Source: Streptomyces sp. CB09001 (GTDB taxonomy: Bacteria; Actinomycetota; Actinomycetes; Streptomycetales; Streptomycetaceae). From it: 64,000 bases of DNA. The stretch lies in NCBI RefSeq assembly GCF_003369795.1, contig NZ_CP026730.1:5013001-5077000 (forward strand). The letters are read 5' to 3'. Shown here piece by piece: positions 28,390 through 36,785 of this stretch. The number at the start of each line of letters is the position of its first letter. The first letter of the stretch is position 1. The translations under genes and the position numbers were made by a program. Below the pieces are notes generated by a model. The model was not told the origin of the DNA, searched no databases, and saw only the letters and a program-made list of their open reading frames with translations.

Positions 28390-29136
28390 TCAGGGAGCCG
28401 CCGGGGACGGAGTGGGCGTCGGGGAGGCGGTGTTCACGTTCAGGTCGGGGCGCGGCTTGAGCACCAGCACCCGCTCACCGGGCTGCGGCGGAGGCGGGGT
28501 GACCTTCTCCCTCGGCAGCTTCGCCGGGCCCGTCTGCTTGAAGGTGACGTCGTCGTACTCGACCAGCCCGGTCTTCTCCAGCACCGTGATGTGGTCCAGG
28601 ACGGTGTCGTTGGCCAGGTCCGCCAGCTGCCGCACGAGGGTGTTCTTGGTGGAGGCCCGGATCTTGGCGATGGCCGGGAAGATCTGACCGTGGGTCACCC
28701 GCATGATGTTGACCGCCGAAGAGTCGAACTCCTTGCCGCTCTTGGCGTCCACGGTGGCCACGAAGCCCTCCTGCTGCGGGGACGCCCGGTTGGGCAGCGT
28801 GATGCCCAGCTCGGGGGAGATCTCGCGGCACATCGCGTCGAGTCCGGCGTGCCCGACGACCAGGTGCTCCCCGGCCGTCTTCATCGCCTTCGTCGTACCG
28901 CGCCCCATCACCATCTCGCCCAGCGGGTACTCCCACAGCCCGGCGGCGCGGACCTTCACCACGAAGTCGCGGTCGGCCTCGGTGAGCGGACCGAACTTCG
29001 TACTGGCCACCACCCGGCTCTGGTTGCCGTCGGCCTTGTCCAGACCGAGCACGGCCGGAAAGGCCAGCGCGGTGAGGGTCAGGGTCATCGCACCGAACAG
29101 GACGACGACTCCGACCCTGCTGCGGGACAGGCGCAT
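28390..29136 (-). CDS. Secreted DUF4142 (ferritin-like) protein
   Basis: A 248-residue exported protein. A signal or anchor segment (VGVVVLFGAMTLTLTALAF) precedes a four-helix DUF4142 domain (TEADRDFVVKVRAAGLWEYPLGEMVM to TVLDHITVLEKTGLVE). A Pro/Thr/Ser tail ends the protein. Function is unknown; relatives are linked to envelope stress. ATG 29136 fits the signal sequence. Monocistronic, with 163 bp of apparently gene-free DNA upstream. Confidence 0.85.
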   Translation of the reverse strand: MRLSRSRVGVVVLFGAMTLTLTALAFPAVLGLDKADGNQSRVVASTKFGPLTEADRDFVVKVRAAGLWEYPLGEMVMGRGTTKAMKTAGEHLVVGHAGLDAMCREISPELGITLPNRASPQQEGFVATVDAKSGKEFDSSAVNIMRVTHGQIFPAIAKIRASTKNTLVRQLADLANDTVLDHITVLEKTGLVEYDDVTFKQTGPAKLPREKVTPPPPQPGERVLVLKPRPDLNVNTASPTPTPSPAAP

Positions 29137-29299
29137 GGTGCCTCCAGTGGCGACGCGGGGACGCGAGGTACGCGCACGTGTGCTCGTGCGCGTACCGGTA
29201 CGCCAGGAGGTACGTAAGCGGCGGGCGGATCCTTCACCGCTCCGGCACAGAACTTGCGGGGCCGGTGAGGGACCCGCTCCCGAGCGGCCGCCGCGCCGG

Positions 29300-29734
29300 T
29301 CAGCCGATGTCGGCGCCGTACACGCGCTCGACCGTGATGGTGAGCAGCACCCGGCGGTCGGACACCATCGTCGACCGGCACTCGTCCCAGTCCGGGTGCT
29401 CCCCGGCCGCGGCCCGGTAGTACTCCACCAGCGCCTCGACCTCCGGTCCGTGCGGGTCGGCGCCCGGACCGGTGAGGGTGGCGACGCCCTCGGCGGTGGC
29501 CCAGGACCTGCCGTCCGGGGCGGTCACCTCCAGCGTGGCCCGCGGGTCCCGGCGCAGGTTCGCCGTCTTGGCGAGGCCCTCGCGGGTGGAGACCCGGATG
29601 ACGCCCGCGTCGGGGTCGTAGGCGGGCATGACGGGCGAGAGCTGCGGGCGGCCGTCCGACTTGATCGTCGCCAGTACGCCGAGGCGGCTCCCGGCCAGCA
29701 GGGCACGGGGATCGAAGCGTGGTGTGGTGGTCAT
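29300..29734 (-). CDS. PPOX-class F420/FMN-dependent oxidoreductase
   Basis: A 144-residue split beta-barrel flavoprotein of the pyridoxamine 5'-phosphate oxidase superfamily. LLAGSRLGVLATIKSDGRPQLSPVM and ANLRRDPRATLEV are the typical cofactor-binding stretches of actinobacterial F420-dependent members. The substrate cannot be told. ATG 29734 precedes the conserved start; the next gene upstream ends 26 bp away on the same strand. Confidence 0.88.
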   Translation of the reverse strand: MTTTPRFDPRALLAGSRLGVLATIKSDGRPQLSPVMPAYDPDAGVIRVSTREGLAKTANLRRDPRATLEVTAPDGRSWATAEGVATLTGPGADPHGPEVEALVEYYRAAAGEHPDWDECRSTMVSDRRVLLTITVERVYGADIG

Positions 29735-29760
29735 GGGCCGATCATCACCCGGGGACCGGC

Positions 29761-30678
29761 TCAGGGCACCGCGGGCCCGCCCAGGTAGTCGCCGGCCTCG
29801 TCGTAGGGCCAGGCGTTGGCCACACACCCCTTGAGGCCCTTGATCTGCTGCATCATCGCCGGAGCGGGCCGGCCCGCTCCGGGGCACGTCTCGTGGCCGT
29901 GGCCGATGCGGTGACCGACCTCGTGGTTCACGATCAGCGCCCGGTACTCGTGGATCGGCCCGTCGAACTGCGGGGAGCCCAGCACCCAGCGCTTGAGGTT
30001 CACCACGACGTCCGTGCCGACGCTGCAGTTGACCTCGCCCCGGGTGAGCAGGCCCGCGGCGCCGCAGATCTTGTCGACGGTGCCCGGTGTGGCGATCTTC
30101 ACCACGAAGTCGTAGGAGCCGCTGCTGACCAGCCGGAAGGAGTTGGTCCCGTCCTGGGTCCAGCCCCGGCGGTCGGCGAGCACCTCGGATATCTCGTCGG
30201 CGGCGGCGCTCGGCCGGACGTCGACGCCCTCCTCGACCAGGACCTTGTAGCGGCGCACGCGGCTGCCGGTGCCCACGGTCGTGCCGTCGGCCCGGGCGGT
30301 GACGAAGGTGCCGGGACCGGTCGCCGGAATGGCGATGGTGGTGGCGGAGGGCGAGGGCGGGGTCGAGGGTGGGGCCGCGGACGACGGGGAGACCTTCGGC
30401 GACGGTGACGCCGAGGGGGAGGGCGAAGCCGAAGGCGCCCGGGTCGAGGCGTCCAGGGCGTCCGCGACGTCGGCCACCTGGTCGTCCGTCACCGGCGGCC
30501 GGGTCTCCCGCCAGTACGCGACGGCGGCGCCCGCGGTGAGCAGGACGGCCCCGAGGGCGACGAAGGCCAGGACCGCGCGGGCGGGTCCGCGGCGTCTGCG
30601 TCTGCGGGCGCGGGATCTGTGCCCGGCACCGTCCGGCCCGGTTCTCCGGCTGGAGCGGCGGGCGGTTGTTCGGCCCAC
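29761..30678 (-). CDS. Membrane-anchored DUF3152 metalloprotease-like protein
   Basis: A 305-residue protein with a basic cytosolic head, one membrane segment (VLAFVALGAVLLTAGAAVAYW), a Ser/Pro-rich spacer and a DUF3152 domain outside. The zinc-like motif NHEVGHRIGHGH (H-E-x2-H-x3-H) is intact, so a secreted metallopeptidase is likely. GTG 30678 has GAGGACA about 8 bases upstream. The 249-bp gap toward whiE ORFVII probably contains its promoter. Confidence 0.82.
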   Translation of the reverse strand: MGRTTARRSSRRTGPDGAGHRSRARRRRRRGPARAVLAFVALGAVLLTAGAAVAYWRETRPPVTDDQVADVADALDASTRAPSASPSPSASPSPKVSPSSAAPPSTPPSPSATTIAIPATGPGTFVTARADGTTVGTGSRVRRYKVLVEEGVDVRPSAAADEISEVLADRRGWTQDGTNSFRLVSSGSYDFVVKIATPGTVDKICGAAGLLTRGEVNCSVGTDVVVNLKRWVLGSPQFDGPIHEYRALIVNHEVGHRIGHGHETCPGAGRPAPAMMQQIKGLKGCVANAWPYDEAGDYLGGPAVP

Positions 30679-30927
30679 GGCGGGATGTCCTCTCTGCTGG
30701 TCCTTGGGGCGCGCACAGCGGACTCCGGTGTGCTGTTGTACCCCCAAGATCCAAGCGGACGGACGTGCGAAAACGTCACGGTTTCCGAAGTGTCCCTTCT
30801 CACGCGGACATTCGGACCGTGCCGGCAACCGTTCGATGCCGGGCGCCGTCTTCGCCCAGAACGTTCACGTCGGGGCCGCCCGGCGGAGACCGGGCGACCC
30901 CGACGCATGCGGGGGGACGGAGCGCCG

Positions 30928-31263
30928 TCAGCCGGCGGGCGTCCGCTCCCAGCGGTAGAAGCAGCGCGCCATCGCGTCCTTCGGACCGCGCCACGTCGCC
31001 GGGTCGTACGCCGAGACGTACGGCTCGAGCCGCTCGCTGACCTGGCGGAACTCCGGGTGCCCGGTCAGCCTGCCGATGGTGGGGGCGGGGTCCTCGTCGC
31101 TCTCGATGAGGTGCAGGTACACGCCGTCACCGAACTCGAAGAGGCTGCGCCGGTTGACGCCCACCAGGTGCGGCAACTCGCCGCCGTCGGACTCCGCGAA
31201 CACCTTCGCGATGTCCGGTGCCGCGCCGGGTGCCATCCGGGCGACGATCAGTGTGTGGTGCAT
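30928..31263 (-). CDS. whiE-ORFVII: WhiE ORFVII, TcmI-family polyketide cyclase
   Basis: A 111-residue ferredoxin-like cyclase of the TcmI family (HHTLIVARMAPGAAPDIAKVF). It directs a late ring closure of the spore-pigment polyketide in the cytosol. It is the last gene of the minus-strand whiE operon, 32 bp after ORFVI. GGGC-rich spacer and ATG 31263 give the family's usual start. Confidence 0.93.
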   Translation of the reverse strand: MHHTLIVARMAPGAAPDIAKVFAESDGGELPHLVGVNRRSLFEFGDGVYLHLIESDEDPAPTIGRLTGHPEFRQVSERLEPYVSAYDPATWRGPKDAMARCFYRWERTPAG

Positions 31264-31295
31264 GGGGTGCTGCCCTTCGCCGAGGTCCGTAGGTG

Positions 31296-31775
31296 TCAGT
31301 CGGCGAGCACCGAAGCGGTCCGCCGCTCGCCCGCCGCCTGCTCGATCCGGTCCCGGATCAGCGCCATCTGCGTACGCGAGTTGCGGTTGATGTTGTCCGT
31401 CATCCAGGCGTCGTCCACGGGCGCGTCCGGCTTCATCGCGAAGTCCTGCGTCCAGCGCATGACGGTGCCCTCGGAGGTCTCCGCGTACTCCCAGACGATG
31501 TTCATGTACTGGAAGGGGCCGGTCTCGACCCGCTGGGCGCGGACCGTGCGGGTGACGGGGTCGGCGACCCGCTCGGAGACCCAGCTCCACACCTTGCCGT
31601 CGGCGTCCGGGTGCATGGTGAGCCGGAAGGTGACCTTGTCGTCGTCGCGTTCGAGCACCTCGACGGAGGCGTACTCGCTGAACAGCCGGGGCCACTTCTC
31701 GATGTCGTTGGTCATGTTCCAGACCAGCTCCATCGGGGCGGCGATGGTGATCTCGTTGTCGGTGTGCCCTGCCAT
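31296..31775 (-). CDS. whiE-ORFVI: WhiE ORFVI, aromatase/cyclase
   Basis: A 159-residue single-domain START/Bet v1-like aromatase/cyclase, as TcmN N-terminal domain. It starts HTDNEITIAAPMELVWNMTNDIEKWPRLF, the family hallmark, and folds and aromatises the first ring of the poly-beta-ketone held on the ACP. Only 1 bp separates its start from the ACP stop, so translation is coupled. Confidence 0.95.
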   Translation of the reverse strand: MAGHTDNEITIAAPMELVWNMTNDIEKWPRLFSEYASVEVLERDDDKVTFRLTMHPDADGKVWSWVSERVADPVTRTVRAQRVETGPFQYMNIVWEYAETSEGTVMRWTQDFAMKPDAPVDDAWMTDNINRNSRTQMALIRDRIEQAAGERRTASVLAD

Positions 31776-31776
31776 G

Positions 31777-32046
31777 TCACACTCCCGTCTTGAGGGCGCC
31801 GTTGATCAGCGCGAGGAAATCCGCGGGCGTCTTGCAGCGCTCGGCCTGCTCGGGCAGGCCCAGGCCGTACCGCTTCTCCAGCTCGGCCACGATGCCCAGC
31901 AGGCCGAGGGAGTCCAGGCCGAAGGTGTCGAAACCGTCGTCGGCCTGCTGCCGGAGGGTGACCGGGTCGACGTGCACGCCGGCGGTGCGCTTCATCAGCG
32001 CCGACAGCTCCTCGACGGTCACCTGGTAGTCCAGCTGGTCGGTCAT
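31777..32046 (-). CDS. whiE-ORFV: WhiE ORFV, acyl carrier protein
   Basis: An 89-residue type II polyketide ACP. The phosphopantetheine Ser is about residue 46 in FGLDSLGLLG. ATG 32046 gives MTDQLDYQV; a further upstream ATG at 32079 would add eleven non-conserved residues. It carries the growing chain for the KS/CLF pair encoded just upstream. Confidence 0.96.
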   Translation of the reverse strand: MTDQLDYQVTVEELSALMKRTAGVHVDPVTLRQQADDGFDTFGLDSLGLLGIVAELEKRYGLGLPEQAERCKTPADFLALINGALKTGV

Positions 32047-32115
32047 GGGTGTCCTCCTTGACTCGGGTTGGCCGGTCACGGGCCTCGCCCGTGACCGTTG
32101 GTCGTCGTTCGGCCG

Positions 32116-33390
32116 TCAGCGGCCCTCGGCCGGTACCGCGCCCCGGCGCAGGACGAGCGCCGAGTTGGACCCCATGAGGCCGCGCGCCAGGACCAGGGCC
32201 GTGCGCGGCTCGGCGGGGCGGGCCCGGCCGGTCACCAGGTCCAGGTCGTGGCACACGTCCAGCACGTGCGGGGTCGGCGGGATCAGCCCGTGCTCCATCG
32301 CGAGCACCGCCGTCGCCACGTCAAGCACCGGCGCCGCGCAGTACGCCCGGCCGGTCCCGGTCTTGGGCGCGGTGACCGGCACCCGCGCGGCGTGCGGGCC
32401 CAGCGCGTCGGCCAGCGCCAGCGCCTCGGCCCGGTCGGCCTCCGGGACCCCGAGGGCGTCCGCGAAGACCACGTCGACCTCCTCGGGCCGGCAGCCCGCC
32501 TCGGCCAGGGCGCCCCGGATCGCGCGGGCCAGGCCCTCCCGGGACTCCGCCCAGCGGCCGGGCCCGGTGAAGGTCGCCGCGTGCCCGGCCACCGTCGCCC
32601 GCACGTCCGCCCCGCGCTCCCGGGCCGCCGCCTCCTCCTCCACGACGAGCACGGCACCGCCCTCGGCCGGCGCGAACCCGCAGGCCGCCTCGGTGAACGG
32701 GCGGTAGGCGCGGTCGGGTTCGGCGGCCCGGCTCAGCTCGGGGTAGCCCAGCTGGCAGACGATGGAGTAGGGGGCCAGCGGTGCCTCCGTCGCGCCGCAG
32801 ACCACCGTGTCGGTGCCGTTCCGCACGGCCAGCGCCGCGTGCGCCAGGGCGTCCAGTCCCCCCGCCTCGTCGGCGGCCACGACCCCGCAGGGGCCCTTGA
32901 AGTCGTTGCGTATGGAGACCTGGCCGGTGCTGGCCGCGTAGAACCAGGCGATCGACTGGTACGGGCCGACGTGGCGCGAGCCGTGCCCCCACAGGTTCTG
33001 CAGCTCCCGCTGCCCGAACTCGCCGCCGCCCGAACCCGCCGCGGTGACCACGCCGACCGAGTACGGCGAGTCGGCGTCGGCCCGGCCGAACCGGGCGTCG
33101 GCCAGCGCGTGCTGGGTCGCGGACAGCGCGAAGTGCGTGAACCGGTCGGTCTGGACGAGGAAGCGGTCCTCGACCGTCTCGGCCGCGTCGAAGCCCTGCA
33201 CCTCGCCCGCGACCCGCAGCGGCAGGTGCGCGCAGCCCTCCCGGGTGACGGGACCGAGACTGCTCGTGCCGTCGGCGACCGCCTTCCAGTGCGCCTCGAC
33301 GCCGGTGCCGTGCGGCGACACCACGCCGAGTCCGGTGACGACCGCACGCCGGCTCCCACCGCCGGTGCCGGTCCGCTGTGGTCCGCTCAT
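32116..33390 (-). CDS. whiE-ORFIV: WhiE ORFIV, chain length factor (KS-beta)
   Basis: A 424-residue KS-like partner that sets polyketide chain length in the KS/CLF heterodimer. The site of the KS cysteine reads VVAADEAGGLDA, so residue 175 is Glu where many CLFs have Gln. Its ATG overlaps the KS stop by 4 nt. The heterodimer is expected to make a long (C24-type) chain, as known for WhiE. Confidence 0.95.
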   Translation of the reverse strand: MSGPQRTGTGGGSRRAVVTGLGVVSPHGTGVEAHWKAVADGTSSLGPVTREGCAHLPLRVAGEVQGFDAAETVEDRFLVQTDRFTHFALSATQHALADARFGRADADSPYSVGVVTAAGSGGGEFGQRELQNLWGHGSRHVGPYQSIAWFYAASTGQVSIRNDFKGPCGVVAADEAGGLDALAHAALAVRNGTDTVVCGATEAPLAPYSIVCQLGYPELSRAAEPDRAYRPFTEAACGFAPAEGGAVLVVEEEAAARERGADVRATVAGHAATFTGPGRWAESREGLARAIRGALAEAGCRPEEVDVVFADALGVPEADRAEALALADALGPHAARVPVTAPKTGTGRAYCAAPVLDVATAVLAMEHGLIPPTPHVLDVCHDLDLVTGRARPAEPRTALVLARGLMGSNSALVLRRGAVPAEGR

Positions 33391-34658
33391 CGCAGCCCTC
33401 CTTCACTGCCGCTCAGTACGACCGCGGACTGGAAGCCGCCGAAGCCGCTGCCCACCGACAGCACGTGCCGCAGCGTCCGCTCCCGTGCCTCGCGCGGCAC
33501 GTAGTCCAGGTCGCACTCGGGGTCGGGGGTCGTGTAGTTGGCCGTGGGCGGCACCACCTGGTGGGCCATCGCCAGCACGCACGCGGCCAGTTCGATGGAG
33601 CCGATCGCGCCGAGCGAGTGGCCCACCATCGACTTGATGGAGCTCATCGGCGTCGCGTAGGCGTGCTCGCCCAGCGAGCGCTTGACGGCCGCGGTCTCGT
33701 GCCGGTCGTTCTGCTGGGTGCCGGAGCCGTGCGCGTTGACGTAGTCGATCGCGGAGCCGTCGATACGGGCCATGTCCAGCGCCGTGTCGATGGCCCGCGC
33801 CATCTCCAGGCCCTCCTTGGTGAGCCCGGTCATGTGGTAGGCATTGCCGAAGGTGGCGTAGCCGGAGATCTCGCAGTACACGTCCGCGCCCCGGGCCCGG
33901 GCGTGCTCCAGGTCCTCCAGGACCAGCACCGCCGCGCCCTCGCCCATCACGAAGCCGTTGCGGTCCGCGTCGAAGGGCCGGGAGGCGTGCGCCGGGTCGT
34001 CGTTGTTCGGCGAGGTCGCCTTGATGGCGTCGAAGCAGGCCATGGTGATCGGCGATATCGGCGAGTCCGCCGCACCGGCCAGGCACACGTCGACGCGCCC
34101 CTCGGCGACCGCGTGGTAGGCGTACCCGACGGCGTCGAGGCCGGACGTGCACCCGGTGGAGACGGTCTGCACCGGCCCGCGCACCCCGAACTCCTCGGCG
34201 ACCGCGGAGGAGAGGGTGGCCGGGGTGAACGCGCGCTCCAGGTGCGGCTGGGAGCGCCGGTCGTCGACGTCCCAGCGCGAGCCGCGCTCGCTGACCAGGA
34301 CGTAGTCGTGCTCCAGCCGGGTGGTGCCGCCGACCGCCGTGCCGAGCGTCGCACCGGCCCGCCAGGGGTCCTCCCGGTTCATGTCGAGGTTCGCGTCCCG
34401 GACCGCCTCCGAGGCGGCCACCAGCGCGAACTGCACGTACCGGTCGCAGCGCTGGGCGGTGGCGAGGCCGAGCCCGTGGTCGGACGGCTCGAAGTCGCAC
34501 TCGGCGGCGATCTGCGAGCGCAGCCCGGACGGGTCGAACAGGGAGATGCGGCGCGTCGCCGTACGGCCTTCGGACAGCAGCCCCCAGAACTGGGGCACGC
34601 CGATCCCGCCCGGGGCGACGACGCCTATGCCCGTGACGGCGACCCGGCGCCGGGTCAT
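33387..34658 (-). CDS. whiE-ORFIII: WhiE ORFIII, ketosynthase (KS-alpha)
   Basis: A 423-residue beta-ketoacyl synthase that extends the pigment polyketide with malonyl units. The catalytic Cys170 lies in VSTGCTSGLDAV, and the His residues are in NAHGSGTQQND and KSMVGHSLGA. Start and stop overlap its neighbours by 4 nt on both sides, so ORFII, III and IV are tightly coupled. Confidence 0.97.
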   Translation of the reverse strand: MTRRRVAVTGIGVVAPGGIGVPQFWGLLSEGRTATRRISLFDPSGLRSQIAAECDFEPSDHGLGLATAQRCDRYVQFALVAASEAVRDANLDMNREDPWRAGATLGTAVGGTTRLEHDYVLVSERGSRWDVDDRRSQPHLERAFTPATLSSAVAEEFGVRGPVQTVSTGCTSGLDAVGYAYHAVAEGRVDVCLAGAADSPISPITMACFDAIKATSPNNDDPAHASRPFDADRNGFVMGEGAAVLVLEDLEHARARGADVYCEISGYATFGNAYHMTGLTKEGLEMARAIDTALDMARIDGSAIDYVNAHGSGTQQNDRHETAAVKRSLGEHAYATPMSSIKSMVGHSLGAIGSIELAACVLAMAHQVVPPTANYTTPDPECDLDYVPREARERTLRHVLSVGSGFGGFQSAVVLSGSEGGLR

Positions 34659-35146
34659 GACACCACCTCGGCCGCCGGGGCGGTCCGCTCGTGCCCGGCG
34701 TGGCCCGGGTGGTCCGCGTGTTGGCCCGCGTGCGCCCCGTCGCAGGGGAGCGCGTTGCCCTCGGCGTCCTCCGTGTCGACGTGGCCCAGCTCCGGACGCG
34801 GGGCCAGCGGGCCCAGGTGGAACACGAGCCGCGCCTCGACGTCCCCCGCGTTGCGGAAGCGGTGGCGCATGTCCTGCGGGATCAGCAGCCCCTGCCCGGT
34901 GCCGAGCGAGTGCGGCACGCCGTCCAGGTCCACCTCGAGGGCGCCCTCCGTGACGTACACGAACTCCTCGGAGTACGGGTGGTAGTGCTCGGCGATGCGG
35001 TCGCCGGGCTGCACGATGGCCACGCCCATGAAGCCGCTGGTCGACCCGGCGGTGGTGGGCGTGAGAAGGGCGCGGAGGTCTCCGCCGCGGCGGCGGTTCG
35101 GGGCGATGTCGCCGAGGGAGACGATGCGTACCTGCTGGTCTGTCAT
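34655..35146 (-). CDS. whiE-ORFII: WhiE ORFII, cupin protein
   Basis: A 163-residue cupin. Metal-ligand pattern ERIAEHYHPYSEEFVYV (H-x-H-x4-E) and the later RHRFRN histidine are present. WhiE II and its CurC/SchB relatives are needed for proper pigment but lack an agreed reaction. The C-terminus is His/Ala-rich (GAHAGQHADHPGHAGHE), an unusual possible metal-binding tail. ATG 35146 is the conserved start. Confidence 0.93.
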   Translation of the reverse strand: MTDQQVRIVSLGDIAPNRRRGGDLRALLTPTTAGSTSGFMGVAIVQPGDRIAEHYHPYSEEFVYVTEGALEVDLDGVPHSLGTGQGLLIPQDMRHRFRNAGDVEARLVFHLGPLAPRPELGHVDTEDAEGNALPCDGAHAGQHADHPGHAGHERTAPAAEVVS

Positions 35147-35271
35147 GTCGTTCACTCCGGGGTGACGGGAGGAAGTGGGGGAGGGGAAGCCGGGAGAAGC
35201 CGGGGAGGGAGCCGCGCGCACCGGCGGGCACGCCGTCGGGCCCGGTCGGCCGCGCGGTCGGGGAGGGTGCT

Positions 35272-36465
35272 TCAGGAACCGGCCGAACGCCGGTCGGTCA
35301 GGGGCGTCATACGGATCCGGCGCAGCAGCCGGGACAGCGTGGCGGCCTCGGCCGGCGACCCGTCGACGCCGACCGCGGCGGCGTCCAGCAGCCGCTCGGC
35401 ATCCGCGGCGCCCCGGCCGTGCAGGCCGAGGACCTCGGCGGGCGCGTCCTCGGGGTCGCCGTCCACGTCGACGAGCCGTACGACGAGGTCGTCGCGGTGG
35501 AAGACGGTGGCGGCCAGCACCGGGCCGTCCGGGTTCCGGGCGGCGGACGCGTCCTGACGGGCCAGCAGCCGGGCCAGTTCCGGACCGGCGCCGTCGCGTA
35601 CCGGGTAGAGCAGGGCGAGCCGTTCCGGGCGCGCGCCCGCCCGGTCGGGGTACGTCGTGTGGTGGACGGCCGGCATGGCGGCCCGGGTGAAGAACCGCCG
35701 GGCGGACTGCGGGTCGCCGAGGTCCCGGTCCTGCTCCAGATACGGGTTCAGCGCCTCCTCGACGGCCCGCACCCCGGGCTGCCGGGCCACGTGGCGCAAC
35801 GCGGTCTGCAGGTCCCCGCGCACCTCCACGGCCCGCACGATCCGGTTGCCGGCCATGAAGAGCGAGGTGCGCAGCAGCCGCGTGGAGCCGTCCACGTGGG
35901 CCTCGGGCGACACGTACTCGGACAGCAGCCGGGCGGTCTCGGCCTCGGTGCCGGGCCGAACGGTGAACGTGAGGGCGTGCCGTACGACGTTGCCCCCGAT
36001 CCGGGGCGCGGAGCGCGGCTCACCGGGCGCCGGCCGGCCCCCGTCGGTCTCCCGCAGGACGCTGTAGCGCAGCGAGTGGGTGTCACGGACGCAGGTCGCC
36101 AGCGGTTCGACGGTGTCCAGGTGCTCGTCGCTGTTGACCCAGGCCAGGAAGGGCGCGGCGCTCTCCCACTCACTGGTGAGGAGCCACTGGGTCGGGTTCT
36201 CCAGGGACTGGCACAGCTGGTCGCTGACGTGTCCGGGAACGGCGGCGACCCGGTCGCGGATGCGCTCGTAGGCGTCCAGGAACTCCTGCTGCATTCCGTC
36301 GTGCACGTCCAGCATCAGGACGACCCGCACGCGGGAACCGTCGAACGCGGATATCGACACGCCGCCGGCGTCCGTCGCCACGGCGGGTGACGTCGCCGAC
36401 GTCGCCGTGGCCCGCGTCGCATCCGTGGTCGGGGCATCCGTCGCTACGACGGGAGAGACCGTCAT
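35272..36465 (-). CDS. whiE-ORFI: WhiE ORFI, ABM/SchA-CurD-domain protein
   Basis: A 397-residue fusion. After a Thr/Ala-rich leader (1-40) comes an antibiotic-biosynthesis-monooxygenase-like barrel (RVVLMLDVHDGMQQEFLDAY to YSVLRE). A SchA/CurD-like domain follows (ALTFTVRPGTEAETARLLSEY onward). It acts in tailoring the spore pigment; the reaction is not established. ATG 36465 has AGAGG 9 bases upstream; GTG 36474 is an alternative. It is the first gene of the minus-strand whiE operon, whose promoter is in the 320-bp divergent gap. Confidence 0.93.
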   Translation of the reverse strand: MTVSPVVATDAPTTDATRATATSATSPAVATDAGGVSISAFDGSRVRVVLMLDVHDGMQQEFLDAYERIRDRVAAVPGHVSDQLCQSLENPTQWLLTSEWESAAPFLAWVNSDEHLDTVEPLATCVRDTHSLRYSVLRETDGGRPAPGEPRSAPRIGGNVVRHALTFTVRPGTEAETARLLSEYVSPEAHVDGSTRLLRTSLFMAGNRIVRAVEVRGDLQTALRHVARQPGVRAVEEALNPYLEQDRDLGDPQSARRFFTRAAMPAVHHTTYPDRAGARPERLALLYPVRDGAGPELARLLARQDASAARNPDGPVLAATVFHRDDLVVRLVDVDGDPEDAPAEVLGLHGRGAADAERLLDAAAVGVDGSPAEAATLSRLLRRIRMTPLTDRRSAGS

Positions 36466-36689
36466 CCGGCCCACCTCTTCTCCGGTCTTCCTCGTGGACT
36501 GGGGCGATCGTCGGCGGCGCCCGCCAGGGGGGCGGGGTGCGACGGTCGCGTAAGCACGATCGTGGGCCGTGCCCGCGGGGTCCGCGAACCAGGAGGGTTA
36601 AGCGGGTGAAGCCTGCGCCGCCGCGGGCCTCGACGGGCCGTACGGGGCATGCATGAAGGCCCCGGCGCACCTCGGTCGGACCCCTCTCG

Positions 36690-36767
36690 CATCCCTGGCG
36701 CATCCCTGACGCGCATCTGAACGCGCGTCTGACGCACTCACGACGCACCCCTGACGCACATCTGTCG
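36690..36767 (+). repeat. Tandem 11-13-bp repeats in the whiE divergent promoter region
   Basis: Six to seven imperfect copies follow each other, with a core near CATC-CTGACGC. Copies start at about 36690, 36701, 36714, 36726, 36737, 36748 and 36759. The array ends 18 bp before the ORFVIII start and covers the place where a promoter would lie. In S. coelicolor two developmental promoters serve this gap, one dependent on sigma F; whether the repeats bind a regulator is unknown. Confidence 0.65.
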
Positions 36768-36785
36768 TACAACGGAGGACGAACC

